From NCBI GenBank assembly GCA_023423715.1, contig JAFAFC010000026.1, positions 1 to 43,295 on the forward strand: a DNA stretch of 43,295 nucleotides, written 5' to 3'. The stretch's first letter is position 1. Every line of letters starts with the position of its first letter. The position numbers and the translations under genes are program-made. The DNA comes from Bacteroidota bacterium (GTDB lineage: Bacteria; Bacteroidota; Bacteroidia; Flavobacteriales; Weeksellaceae). Positions 33,008-41,887 of the stretch are shown in pieces. A model generated the notes under the pieces. That model searched no databases. It saw only the letters and a list, made by a program, of their open reading frames with translations, and was not told where the DNA came from.

Positions 33008-35128
33008 TTACTGAAATTTCCAACTTACGCCAAACATAAAATTAGTTCCTGCTTGTGCGAAATAGAAAGGTGTATCACCATAAACATAACCGTTGTTCAC
33101 ATACTTTTTGTTGAATATGTTATTAACTAAAAGTTTAAATTCAAACGTGTTTTTTGGAAGTTGTAGCACATAACTTGCATTGAAATCCGACAAGAAATAA
33201 TCCTTTAATCTAAAGTTTTCGTTTTGGGTATTATCCAAATATTGTTTTCCGATATACTGATTGGTTAATCCAACTGTAAACACTTTTGAGAAATCGTAAT
33301 GCAAACCTAAATTCGCAATAACATTAGGTGAATACGAGGTTTCAACATTTTTTAAAACAACCAATTCATCATTTTTTATGGAATTCAATTCTTTGATTTT
33401 ATTGCTACTGAAGGACAAATTTCCATTAACTCGAAATTTTGAAGTCAAATTTGCCATTGCCGCGATTTCGACACCTGCACGATAGGAATGATCAGCATTT
33501 TCACGTACAAACTCACCAATATCATTGATTACCCCAGAATACACCAATTGGTTTTTGTAATTCATGAAATACGCGTTGGCCGTCCACGAAAAATTAGGCG
33601 AAACTTGTTTTTCGATTCCCAATTCCCAATCTTGAAGAAACTCAGCCTTGGTATTGTTATTTTCTTCTAAATCATCCCGATTCGGCTCTCTTTGAGCGAT
33701 TGCGTAGGATAGGAAAATCTTCCCATTGTTGATTTTATAATTCACCCCAGCTTTTGGATTGATGAATGTCCAATTTTTATCTAAATTAAAACCTTCGCCG
33801 TCACCCGCATCTAAAACCAGCGTATTGTAGCCAATATTTCGAACTTGAAGATCTCCAAAAAGCTCCCATCGGTTCATTTTATATAAAGCTTTAGCAAAAC
33901 CTGAAATTTCGTTTTTTACAGAACGATTTCGATAGTATTCATGCTCTTGAATTTCCGGAAAATAAACGCCCGTCACATTTCCAAAATGTCTACCGTAATA
34001 TTGATTAGCAACGACACCAAAATTTAGATCCACATTCTCCAATCGCCCATATAAAGTAGAAACAAGACCATAGAAATCGTTGTCCAACCATTTTTTACGG
34101 ATGAAATCGCTTCGTTTTACTTCAGTTCCATTAACGGTTTGATTTGGAAGTTCGTACTTCGAAAATTTAGCATCTTGCTTGTAGTTTTCGTAGTAACCCT
34201 TTCCTTTTGTGTAATGAAGTGTTGTTTCCAATTTCCAGATATCCGAAAACTTCTGCTCCCATAACAATTGATAATGATTCTGTCTGTAATTATCCGTTTC
34301 GTTATCGTAGAATCCGACAATATTTTCCCAATTAGCATCATAAATTGCTCCTGAAAAATTGTATTTCGAATTGGTTTTATAGGTTTCAGGATCAATTCCG
34401 TTCCAAGCTTGGTAGGTTTTTTCTTTTCCACCAAAAGCCATCAACCGAACCTTTGTACTATTTTCTTCAAATAAAGCAGTGAAATTATACGAATCCAAAT
34501 TCGATTTTGATCGATCAATATAGCCATCTGAGTGGATTTTAGTATATCGACCCATCAAAGACAAGCGGTTGTTCCAGAATTTTCCAGAACCTACTTCTGC
34601 TGAATATTTGTACGTATTAAATGAACCGTAACTATTATCGGATTTAATATAAAACTTCTCTTCCGGATCTTTTGAAATCACATTTACACTTGCTCCAAAC
34701 GCCGAAGAACCATTGGTGGAAGTTCCTACACCACGCTGAATCATAATTTGCGAAGCCGAACTCGTTAAATCGGGAACATTCACGAAAAACGTTCCTTGAC
34801 TTTCAGAATCGTTGTAGGGAATTCCATTCATCATCACATTGATACTCGTTCCCATCACGCCACGAATTCGAAATCCCGTGTAGCCAACGCCATTTCCCGC
34901 ATCCGAAGTCGAAACAACAGACGCTTGATTTTTTAATAAAATCGGAAGATCTTGACCTAAATTTTTGTAATTAAGTTCTTTTTGAACATTGATAACTTCC
35001 TTTACCACAGGAAGCCTTTTGGTAAAGTTAACCGACTCAATTTCGGTTACCGTTACGGTGTCTTGCGCCTTTTGTTGCGCAAAACCTAAGGAACTAATGG
35101 ATAGTCCCATAAATAAAAAACCTTTCAT
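33008..35128 (-). CDS. TonB-dependent outer-membrane receptor, thiamine-type (TPP-riboswitch controlled)
   Basis: This 706-residue TonB receptor has a signal peptide (about 1-17, GFAQ). A TonB-box-like stretch (DTVTVTEIESV) precedes a plug domain (about 45-155) with GFRIRGV and MNGIPYND, then a 22-strand-type barrel ending in an aromatic residue pattern (GVSWKFQ). There is no N-terminal carboxypeptidase-like domain and no SusD partner, so it is not a SusC type. The leader carries a clear TPP riboswitch. Regulon studies of Bacteroidota named such receptors Omr1 and proposed thiamine or precursor uptake. No pnuT or other thi gene is in the window. Substrate is inferred from regulation only. Confidence 0.92.
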   Translation of the reverse strand: MKGFLFMGLSISSLGFAQQKAQDTVTVTEIESVNFTKRLPVVKEVINVQKELNYKNLGQDLPILLKNQASVVSTSDAGNGVGYTGFRIRGVMGTSINVMMNGIPYNDSESQGTFFVNVPDLTSSASQIMIQRGVGTSTNGSSAFGASVNVISKDPEEKFYIKSDNSYGSFNTYKYSAEVGSGKFWNNRLSLMGRYTKIHSDGYIDRSKSNLDSYNFTALFEENSTKVRLMAFGGKEKTYQAWNGIDPETYKTNSKYNFSGAIYDANWENIVGFYDNETDNYRQNHYQLLWEQKFSDIWKLETTLHYTKGKGYYENYKQDAKFSKYELPNQTVNGTEVKRSDFIRKKWLDNDFYGLVSTLYGRLENVDLNFGVVANQYYGRHFGNVTGVYFPEIQEHEYYRNRSVKNEISGFAKALYKMNRWELFGDLQVRNIGYNTLVLDAGDGEGFNLDKNWTFINPKAGVNYKINNGKIFLSYAIAQREPNRDDLEENNNTKAEFLQDWELGIEKQVSPNFSWTANAYFMNYKNQLVYSGVINDIGEFVRENADHSYRAGVEIAAMANLTSKFRVNGNLSFSSNKIKELNSIKNDELVVLKNVETSYSPNVIANLGLHYDFSKVFTVGLTNQYIGKQYLDNTQNENFRLKDYFLSDFNASYVLQLPKNTFEFKLLVNNIFNKKYVNNGYVYGDTPFYFAQAGTNFMFGVSWKFQ

Positions 35129-35214
35129 TCTTTTAAATTTCGTTTGTTAAAATTTATTGGAATAAAAGGGGTTCGATAAGTTAGAATACCAGTTCCGAAT
35201 TCAGCGCTAAATTC

Positions 35215-35290
35215 AGATTGCTCCCTAAACAGCATTATCTGTTCTAGGTTCCTTGGGTATAATCTCAGCCTTTGACAGCACCCCTAAAAT
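35215..35290 (-). ncRNA. TPP riboswitch (thi-box)
   Basis: Reading the minus strand, the order is GGGGTGC, a variable hairpin, CTGAGA, ACCC, GGAACCT, CAGATAATGCTG and AGGGA. These are the conserved pieces of the TPP aptamer in their correct order and spacing, including the P4 hairpin (ACAG/CTGT) and the CTGAGA pyrimidine-binding loop. It starts just after a -10 box (35297-35304) and ends about 90 bases before the receptor ATG. It should lower expression of the TonB receptor when thiamine pyrophosphate is plentiful. Confidence 0.96.
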
Positions 35291-35296
35291 TCAGGG

Positions 35297-35304
35297 CAAA
35301 TGTA
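35297..35304 (-). promoter_or_regulatory. -10 box (TACATTTG) for the riboswitch and TonB receptor
   Basis: This is an exact TAnnTTTG match on the minus strand, immediately upstream of the TPP aptamer. Confidence 0.6.
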
Positions 35305-35315
35305 CTGTTTTTATT

Positions 35316-36053
35316 TTAATATCGCTGATTATGTTGATCAACATAGAAATAATCAACACCATTTTGGGTAACTTCAAATAAACGAGCGAGTTTCCAACTG
35401 AAATTTCGCTTGATATCTTCGTAAATGAATGGAACGATGATGTTATTATTCACATCAACAATTCCGAACATATCATTATGAACTGCGATAATCATAGGAT
35501 TATTAAGATCGTCGCCTTCTAAAATATATAAATATTGATACTGAGGATAAATTGAATACTGCTTATAATCTAACGGATCTTTAAATGTTTGATTATTGAT
35601 AATTCCATAAAAGCCGTTCTGTGTATAAGCATTGAATTTCTGCTTTTTGAATTGGGGTGGACAACTTGCAAGATCCGAATCTACAAACTTGTACACATTG
35701 CGACCTTTCGCATCAATACGGTAATCGATGTTATTTTTTCGCACAGAAGCATATTGATTGCTGCCGTATTTTCGAGCATTTTGATTGGACGAACTTGTCA
35801 AATTACAATCTTCCGCAAAGAATCCAACATTAGAATATTGTGGTTGAATCACAAACTTCCCATTTTGATTAACAAAACCAAATAATCCGTTCTTTTTTCT
35901 CGGAATTAATAAGGGAATAGAATCATTTTTCACGACGATTTGCGCTGGGTCCGCACCCAAATCTTCTAGTTTCGCAAATCGTTGCATATCATTATTTTGA
36001 GCCCAACTATTTTCAAACATAAAAATAGCCAGGACTACTAAAATCCATTTCAT
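35316..36053 (-). CDS. Exported WG-repeat protein
   Basis: This 245-residue protein has a signal peptide (MKWILVVLAIFMFENSWAQ). At least three degenerate WG (KWG) repeats follow: GLFGFVNQNGKFVIQPQYSN, GFYGIINNQ and DMFGIVDVNNNIIVPFIYED. WG repeats form short beta units in secreted and surface proteins of many bacteria; a binding role is usual, and no enzyme activity is known. The ATG at 36053 is used rather than a TTG at 36098 outside the signal peptide. A TATTTTTG -10 box (36081-36088) precedes it. The promoter of the TonB receptor begins just after its stop. Confidence 0.85.
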   Translation of the reverse strand: MKWILVVLAIFMFENSWAQNNDMQRFAKLEDLGADPAQIVVKNDSIPLLIPRKKNGLFGFVNQNGKFVIQPQYSNVGFFAEDCNLTSSSNQNARKYGSNQYASVRKNNIDYRIDAKGRNVYKFVDSDLASCPPQFKKQKFNAYTQNGFYGIINNQTFKDPLDYKQYSIYPQYQYLYILEGDDLNNPMIIAVHNDMFGIVDVNNNIIVPFIYEDIKRNFSWKLARLFEVTQNGVDYFYVDQHNQRY

Positions 36054-36080
36054 ACGTATTTGTGTTTTCAAATTTTTGGC

Positions 36081-36088
36081 CAAAAATA
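36081..36088 (-). promoter_or_regulatory. -10 box (TATTTTTG) for the WG-repeat gene
   Basis: This is an exact TAnnTTTG match on the minus strand, 27 bases upstream of the ATG at 36053. Confidence 0.5.
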
Positions 36089-36289
36089 GAAAAAACAATT
36101 GATGTTTTAAAAAAGTTCAGACAAACCCTTTGATAGAACCAAATATGAATACATTTACCTTATCAAATTAACGAAGTGAAAAATTCTATCAACGATTAAA
36201 ACATCATTTTGTGCTTTAGAACTCTATTTCTCACCTTAATTTACGACAATTCTACCCTTAATAACCTTCCGATACCCAGTAAATTTTTG

Positions 36290-36297
36290 TAAATTTG
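36290..36297 (+). promoter_or_regulatory. -10 box (TAAATTTG) for acnB
   Basis: This is an exact TAnnTTTG match, 80 bases upstream of the acnB ATG, implying a leader of about 75 bases. No clear -33 TTTG is present at the usual distance. Confidence 0.55.
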
Positions 36298-36377
36298 CAG
36301 CCTATAAATCAATATTTAACATACCCCAAAAACTTCCCTTTTGATGGGCTCATCAAAAGATAGTGACTTCAAGTATT

Positions 36378-39140
36378 ATGAGCGTTTATACAGATTATAT
36401 TCAAGAGATTGAAGAAAGAAAAGGTCAAGGTTTGCATCCAAAACCAATTGACGGAGCAGAACTTACAAGCGAAATCATCGCACAAATTAAAGATTCTAAC
36501 AACCCAAATAGAGCAGATTCTATTCAGTTTTTAATTTACAACACGCTTCCAGGCACGACGCCTGCGGCTGGTGTAAAGGCGAAATTTTTGAAAGAAATCG
36601 TTCTTGGTGAAACTGCCGTTGCGGAAATTACACCAAGTTTCGCTTTCGAATTGTTGTCGCACATGAAAGGTGGACCTTCGATCGAGGTTCTTTTGGATTT
36701 GGCTTTAGGAAACGATGAAGCGATTGCAAAACAAGCTGCTGAAGTTCTTAAAACTCAGGTTTTCTTGTATGATGCAGATACAGCTCGTTTAGCGGATGCT
36801 TACAAAGCTGGAAATGCGATTGCAAAAGACATTCTTGAAAGTTATGCAAAAGCTGAATTTTTCACAAAACTTCCTGAAGTTGCAGAAGAAATTAAAATTG
36901 TAACATTCATCGCTGGTGAAGGGGATATTTCTACGGATTTATTGTCGCCAGGTAACCAAGCGCACTCTCGTTCTGACAGAGAATTGCACGGTAAATGTAT
37001 GATAACGCCAGAAGCTCAGGAACAGATTCGTGCGTTACAAGCGCAACATCCTGATGCAAGCGTAATGCTGATCGCAGAAAAAGGAACTATGGGCGTTGGT
37101 TCTTCTCGTATGTCGGGTGTTAACAACGTTGCACTTTGGACAGGGAAACAAGCGTCACCATACGTACCTTTCGTGAATATCGCACCGATTGTTGGTGGAA
37201 CGAATGGTATTTCTCCGATTTTCTTAACGACAGTTGATGTAACTGGAGGTATCGGAATCGACCTTAAAAACTGGACTAAAAAAGTAGATGAAAACGGAAA
37301 CGTTGTTCGTAACGAAAACGATGAACCTATTTTAGAAGAGGTTTATTCGGTTGCGACAGGTACGGTTTTAACAATTAATACGAAAACTCAAAAATTATAC
37401 AACGGCGACCAAGAATTAATCGACATCGCTCGTTCTTTAACACCGCAAAAAATGGAATTCATCAAAGCTGGTGGTTCTTATGCGATTGTTTTCGGAAAGA
37501 AAATTCAAACTTTTGCAGCGCAAACTTTAGGTGTTGATGCGCCAACAGTTTTTGCTCCAGCAAAAGAAATTTCTAAAGATGGACAAGGTTTAACGGCGGT
37601 TGAAAAAATCTTCAACAAAAACGCTGTTGGCGTTACCCCAGGAAAAACACTACATGCAGGTTCAGACGTTCGTGTCAAAGTAAATATCGTTGGTTCTCAA
37701 GATACAACAGGTTTGATGACGGCTCAAGAGCTTGAATCTATGGCAGCTACTGTTATTTCGCCAATCGTTGACGGAGCTTACCAATCGGGATGTCACACGG
37801 CTTCGGTTTGGGACAAAAAAGCGCAAACCAACATTCCTAAATTGATGAAATTTATGAATGATTTTGGGGTGATTACAGCAAGAGATCCAAAAGGTGAATA
37901 TCACGCAATGACAGACGTTATTCACAAAGTTTTGATTGACATTACGATTGACGAATGGGCAATTATTATCGGTGGAGATTCGCATACGAGAATGTCGAAA
38001 GGTGTTGCTTTTGGTGCCGATTCAGGAACTGTAGCTTTGGCTTTGGCGACTGGTGAAGCGTCTATGCCAATTCCAGAATCAGTAAAAGTGACTTTTAAAG
38101 GTGAAATGAAACCGTACATGGATTTCCGTGATGTGGTTCATGCAACACAAGCGCAGATGTTGAAGCAATTTGATGGTGAAAACGTTTTCCAAGGAAGAAT
38201 TATCGAAGTTCACATCGGTACTTTGTTGGCTGATCAAGCATTTACATTCACCGACTGGACGGCGGAAATGAAAGCGAAAGCGTCAATCTGTATTTCACAA
38301 GACGATACTTTAATTCAATCTTTAGAAATCGCAAAATCTCGTATTCAGATTATGATTAATAAAGGAATGGATAATCATAATAAAGTTCTTCAAGGTCTTA
38401 TCGACAAAGCAAATCACCGTATCGAAGAAATTAAATCTGGTTCTAAACCAGCGCTTCAACCCGATGCGAATGCAAAATATTATGCTGAAGTAGTAATTGA
38501 TCTGAACATCATCAACGAGCCAATGATTGCCGATCCAGACGTTAACAACGAAGATGTTTCTAAACGTTATACGCACGATACAATTCGTGATTTGACGTAT
38601 TACGGAGGAACAAAAGCGGTAGATTTAGGTTTCGTTGGATCTTGTATGGTTCACAAAGATGACCTTAAAATCGTTTCGCAAATGTTGAGAAATGTTGAGA
38701 AAAAAGAAGGTGAAGTTAAATTCAATGCACCATTAGTGGTTGCTGCTCCTACTTACAACATCATCGACGAATTGAAAGCAGAAGGCGATTGGGAAATGCT
38801 TCAAAAATATTCTGGATTCGAATTTAATGACGACGCACCGAAAAATGCAGCGCGTACAGAATATGAAAACATCATGTATCTGGAGCGTCCAGGATGTAAC
38901 CTTTGCATGGGTAACCAAGAAAAAGCGGAAAAAGGAGATACGGTAATGGCAACTTCTACGCGCCTTTTCCAAGGTCGTGTGGTTGAAGACAGAGATGGCA
39001 AAAAAGGTGAATCTTTATTGGCTTCTACGCCAGTGGTTGTACTTTCGGCTATTTTGGGTAGAATTCCGAATATCGAAGAATACCAAGATGCTGTTGAAGG
39101 TATCAATTTAACGAAATTCACACCGATTTCTTGCCACTAA
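36378..39140 (+). CDS. acnB: Aconitate hydratase B (bifunctional with 2-methylisocitrate dehydratase)
   Basis: This 920-residue TCA-cycle enzyme interconverts citrate and isocitrate. The N-terminal HEAT-like domain begins with GLHPKPIDGAELTSEIIAQ and includes PGTTPAAGVKA. The 4Fe-4S ligands are probably Cys756 (GSCMVHK), Cys840 and Cys843 (RPGCNLCMGNQ). The spacing between the first and second is wider than in the E. coli enzyme (about 84 against 59), consistent with the greater total length. The ATG at 36378 is chosen over a GTG five codons upstream. A terminator follows, then a second, unrelated-type aconitase gene 306 bases on. Confidence 0.96.
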   Translation: MSVYTDYIQEIEERKGQGLHPKPIDGAELTSEIIAQIKDSNNPNRADSIQFLIYNTLPGTTPAAGVKAKFLKEIVLGETAVAEITPSFAFELLSHMKGGPSIEVLLDLALGNDEAIAKQAAEVLKTQVFLYDADTARLADAYKAGNAIAKDILESYAKAEFFTKLPEVAEEIKIVTFIAGEGDISTDLLSPGNQAHSRSDRELHGKCMITPEAQEQIRALQAQHPDASVMLIAEKGTMGVGSSRMSGVNNVALWTGKQASPYVPFVNIAPIVGGTNGISPIFLTTVDVTGGIGIDLKNWTKKVDENGNVVRNENDEPILEEVYSVATGTVLTINTKTQKLYNGDQELIDIARSLTPQKMEFIKAGGSYAIVFGKKIQTFAAQTLGVDAPTVFAPAKEISKDGQGLTAVEKIFNKNAVGVTPGKTLHAGSDVRVKVNIVGSQDTTGLMTAQELESMAATVISPIVDGAYQSGCHTASVWDKKAQTNIPKLMKFMNDFGVITARDPKGEYHAMTDVIHKVLIDITIDEWAIIIGGDSHTRMSKGVAFGADSGTVALALATGEASMPIPESVKVTFKGEMKPYMDFRDVVHATQAQMLKQFDGENVFQGRIIEVHIGTLLADQAFTFTDWTAEMKAKASICISQDDTLIQSLEIAKSRIQIMINKGMDNHNKVLQGLIDKANHRIEEIKSGSKPALQPDANAKYYAEVVIDLNIINEPMIADPDVNNEDVSKRYTHDTIRDLTYYGGTKAVDLGFVGSCMVHKDDLKIVSQMLRNVEKKEGEVKFNAPLVVAAPTYNIIDELKAEGDWEMLQKYSGFEFNDDAPKNAARTEYENIMYLERPGCNLCMGNQEKAEKGDTVMATSTRLFQGRVVEDRDGKKGESLLASTPVVVLSAILGRIPNIEEYQDAVEGINLTKFTPISCH

Positions 39141-39446
39141 GAAATCTTCGAATAAATACAAAAGACTGCTCGATTTGGGCAGTCTTTTTTGTTTAATGAA
39201 AATATTCAATAATTGTTACGATAGGTATTTTCAACTAAAATTTTGGGTTGATGGCATAAAATTCTCATCCTAATTAAAGCTGTTAAAATTGATTTCAATT
39301 CAAAATAAGGTTGTCGGATTGTCAATTCTGATTCTTATTTAAAATCAATCTTAATAACAAGCTGAAACCGAATAAGTTCTAAATTATCACTAATTTTAGA
39401 AGTCGATTTTAAAACATTTCAAAGTATAATATTAAAAAATTAAAGT
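39141..39446 (+). other. Intergenic region between the two aconitase genes
   Basis: This 306-base stretch begins with the acnB terminator (39161-39191). The rest is very AT-rich, with a weak -10 candidate TAATTTTA (39391-39398) upstream of the second aconitase. No gene or structured RNA is recognised. Confidence 0.5.
39161..39191 (+). terminator. Intrinsic terminator of acnB
   Basis: A 9-bp stem (AAAGACTGC 39161-39169 with GCAGTCTTT 39179-39187) and a 9-base loop are followed by a T-run, 20 bases after the acnB stop. Confidence 0.9.
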
Positions 39447-41717
39447 ATGATTTTTGACCTTGATATGATCAAAAAAGTGTACGAACGTTACCCAGAAAGA
39501 ATCGCAGCTGCGAGAAAAGTTGTGGGAAAACCTTTGACACTTGCTGAGAAAATTCTTTATGCACACCTTTGGGAAGGTAACGCAACACAAGCTTACGAAA
39601 GAGGAAACTCGTATGTAGATTTCGCACCGGATAGAGTGGCGATGCAGGATGCGACGGCGCAAATGGCGTTATTACAGTTTATGCAAGCTGGAAAAGCGAA
39701 AGTTGCGGTTCCATCTACAGCGCACGCCGATCACTTGATTCAGGCGAGAGTTGGTGCTGAAGCGGATTTACAAGAAGGAATTAATAAGAACTCGGAGGTT
39801 TTCAACTTCTTAAGTTCTGTTTGTGATAAATACGGAATCGGTTTTTGGAAGCCAGGAGCTGGGATTATTCACCAAGTGGTTTTAGAAAACTACGCTTTCC
39901 CAGGCGGAATGATGATTGGTACCGACTCTCACACGGTTAATGCAGGAGGTTTGGGAATGGTAGCCATCGGTGTTGGTGGAGCTGATGCCGTTGACGTAAT
40001 GGCTGGAATGGCTTGGGAACTGAAAATGCCAAAATTGATCGGTGTTAAATTAACAGGTAAAATGAGCGGATGGACTTCTGCAAAAGACGTTATCCTAAAA
40101 GTTGCTGGTATTTTAACCGTAAAAGGTGGGACTGGTTGTATCGTTGAATATTTCGGTGAAGGTGCAGAATCTCTTTCTGGAACTGGAAAAGGAACAATTT
40201 GTAACATGGGAGCGGAAATCGGAGCAACAACTTCTACTTTCGGTTACGATGATTCTATGAGAAGATATTTGGCTGCAACGGGAAGACAAGAAGTGGTTGA
40301 TGCTGCTGATAAAGTAGCAGAACACTTAACTGGTGATGCTGAAGTTTATGCAAATCCAGAGCAATATTTTGATCAAGTTATTGAGATCAATCTTTCTGAA
40401 TTAACACCACATTTGAACGGACCTTTCACGCCAGATTTAGCGACACCAGTTGCTGAATTTAGAGCAAAAGCGGAAGCTAACGGATGGCCTTTAGAAGTTG
40501 AATGGGCGTTAATCGGTTCTTGTACCAACTCATCTTACGAGGATTTATCAAGAGCTGCTTCTATTGTTGAAGACGCGGTTGCTAAAGGTGTGAAACCAAA
40601 AGCGATTTTAGGAATAAACCCAGGTTCTGAGCAAGTGAAATTCACAGCAGAAAGAGATGGCTTCTTGGATTCATTTAGAAAATTTGAGAACGCAAGAATC
40701 TTTACTAACGCTTGTGGACCTTGCATCGGACAATGGGACAGAGAAGGCGCTGATAAAGGAGAGAAAAACTCAATTATCCACTCTTTCAACAGAAACTTTG
40801 CGAAAAGAGCGGACGGAAACCCAAATACACACGCTTTCGTAGCATCTCCAGAAATGGTTGCCGCAGTTGCAATTTCAGGTCGATTAGATTTTAACCCAAT
40901 TACAGATACTTTAACGAACGAAGCTGGTGAGCAAGTGAAATTAGATGAGCCTAAAGGTTCTGAACTTCCTGCAAAAGGTTTCGCAGTAGATGATAACGGT
41001 TATCAAGCGCCGTCTGAAGATGGTTCTAATGTACAAGTTGTTGTTAGTCCAACTTCGGATAGACTTCAATTGCTAGAAGAATTCCCAGCTTGGGACGGAT
41101 TGAACATTACTGGAGCTTTTGTTTTGATTAAAGCTTTTGGTAAGTGTACAACCGACCACATTTCTATGGCTGGACCTTGGTTGAAATACAGAGGTCATTT
41201 GGATAATATTTCGAATAATATGTTGATTGGAGCCGTAAACGCTTACAACATGGAAACGAATAACGTGAAAAACCAATTAACAGGTGCTTATGGTGAAGTT
41301 CCTGCGGTTGCAAGAGCATACAAAGCGGCTCATGTTCCTTCGATTGTTATTGGTGACGAAAACTACGGTGAAGGTTCTTCAAGAGAGCACGCTGCAATGG
41401 AGCCGAGACATCTGGGCGTGAAAGCGGTTTTGGTGAAATCTTTTGCTCGTATCCATGAAACCAACCTTAAAAAACAAGGGATGTTGGGTCTTACGTTCGC
41501 TGATAAAGCTGATTACGACAAAGTAAGAGAAGATGACGTTGTTAATTTCTTGGATTTGGACAAATTTGCTCCAGGAAAACAATTGACTTTAGAATTTGTT
41601 CACAACGATGGAACTAAAGATATCGTTATAGCAAACCACACGTACAATGATCAACAAATTGATTGGTTCAAAGCGGGTTCTGCATTGAATTTAATTAAAA
41701 GAATGGAAGCGAATTAA
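39447..41717 (+). CDS. Aconitate hydratase, AcnA/mitochondrial type
   Basis: This 756-residue aconitase resembles the mitochondrial enzyme more than E. coli AcnA, being shorter and without the IRP1-like insertions. The 4Fe-4S ligands are Cys359 (IGSCTNSS), Cys423 and Cys426 (NACGPCIGQ). Other family marks are MIGTDSHTVNAGGLG near 155-170 and YGEGSSREHAAMEPRHLG in the C-terminal swivel domain. It carries out citrate/isocitrate isomerisation in the TCA cycle. It stands directly after acnB on the same strand but separated by a terminator, so the two can be expressed independently. A terminator follows its stop. Confidence 0.96.
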   Translation: MIFDLDMIKKVYERYPERIAAARKVVGKPLTLAEKILYAHLWEGNATQAYERGNSYVDFAPDRVAMQDATAQMALLQFMQAGKAKVAVPSTAHADHLIQARVGAEADLQEGINKNSEVFNFLSSVCDKYGIGFWKPGAGIIHQVVLENYAFPGGMMIGTDSHTVNAGGLGMVAIGVGGADAVDVMAGMAWELKMPKLIGVKLTGKMSGWTSAKDVILKVAGILTVKGGTGCIVEYFGEGAESLSGTGKGTICNMGAEIGATTSTFGYDDSMRRYLAATGRQEVVDAADKVAEHLTGDAEVYANPEQYFDQVIEINLSELTPHLNGPFTPDLATPVAEFRAKAEANGWPLEVEWALIGSCTNSSYEDLSRAASIVEDAVAKGVKPKAILGINPGSEQVKFTAERDGFLDSFRKFENARIFTNACGPCIGQWDREGADKGEKNSIIHSFNRNFAKRADGNPNTHAFVASPEMVAAVAISGRLDFNPITDTLTNEAGEQVKLDEPKGSELPAKGFAVDDNGYQAPSEDGSNVQVVVSPTSDRLQLLEEFPAWDGLNITGAFVLIKAFGKCTTDHISMAGPWLKYRGHLDNISNNMLIGAVNAYNMETNNVKNQLTGAYGEVPAVARAYKAAHVPSIVIGDENYGEGSSREHAAMEPRHLGVKAVLVKSFARIHETNLKKQGMLGLTFADKADYDKVREDDVVNFLDLDKFAPGKQLTLEFVHNDGTKDIVIANHTYNDQQIDWFKAGSALNLIKRMEAN

Positions 41718-41740
41718 TTTTCGCTTTCAATATAAAATTA

Positions 41741-41769
41741 AACCACTCCAAAACGGGGTGGTTTTTTTT
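41741..41769 (+). terminator. Intrinsic terminator of the second aconitase gene
   Basis: A 9-bp stem with one T-G pair (AACCACTCC 41741-41749 with GGGGTGGTT 41755-41763) and loop AAAAC is followed by a T-run. Confidence 0.9.
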
Positions 41770-41809
41770 ATTTTAAACAACAATTAAAGCCTTTTTATAC
41801 AGCTTAAAT

Positions 41810-41857
41810 ATTTTTTTTGTTAATTTTTTATATTCTTTTTATTTTTTTTGTTAATTT
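41810..41857 (+). repeat. 17-base direct repeat upstream of gdhA
   Basis: ATTTTTTTTGTTAATTT occurs twice, at 41810-41826 and 41841-41857, a period of 31 bases. The second copy runs into a near-consensus -10 (TAATTTCG, 41852-41859). It may be duplicated promoter sequence or a binding site pair. Confidence 0.6.
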
Positions 41858-41859
41858 CG
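41852..41859 (+). promoter_or_regulatory. Probable -10 box (TAATTTCG) for gdhA
   Basis: This is a seven-of-eight match to TAnnTTTG, 28 bases before the gdhA ATG. Confidence 0.4.
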
Positions 41860-41887
41860 TATCATATTAAATTTAAATATTGAAATT

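Larger units (their letters stand above)
36054..36377. other. Divergent intergenic region before acnB
   Basis: This 324-base gene-free stretch holds a TATTTTTG -10 box for the WG-repeat gene (36081-36088, minus strand). It also has an inverted repeat TTGATAGAA/TTCTATCAA (36130-36138 and 36184-36192) and a TAAATTTG -10 box for acnB (36290-36297, plus). An in-frame GTG at 36363 precedes the acnB ATG but lies in the leader. I see no small gene or structured RNA. Confidence 0.6.

Noticed and set aside
36363..36377. GTG start for acnB
   Set aside because: The five extra residues are not family-like, and the ATG at 36378 begins the conserved AcnB N terminus.
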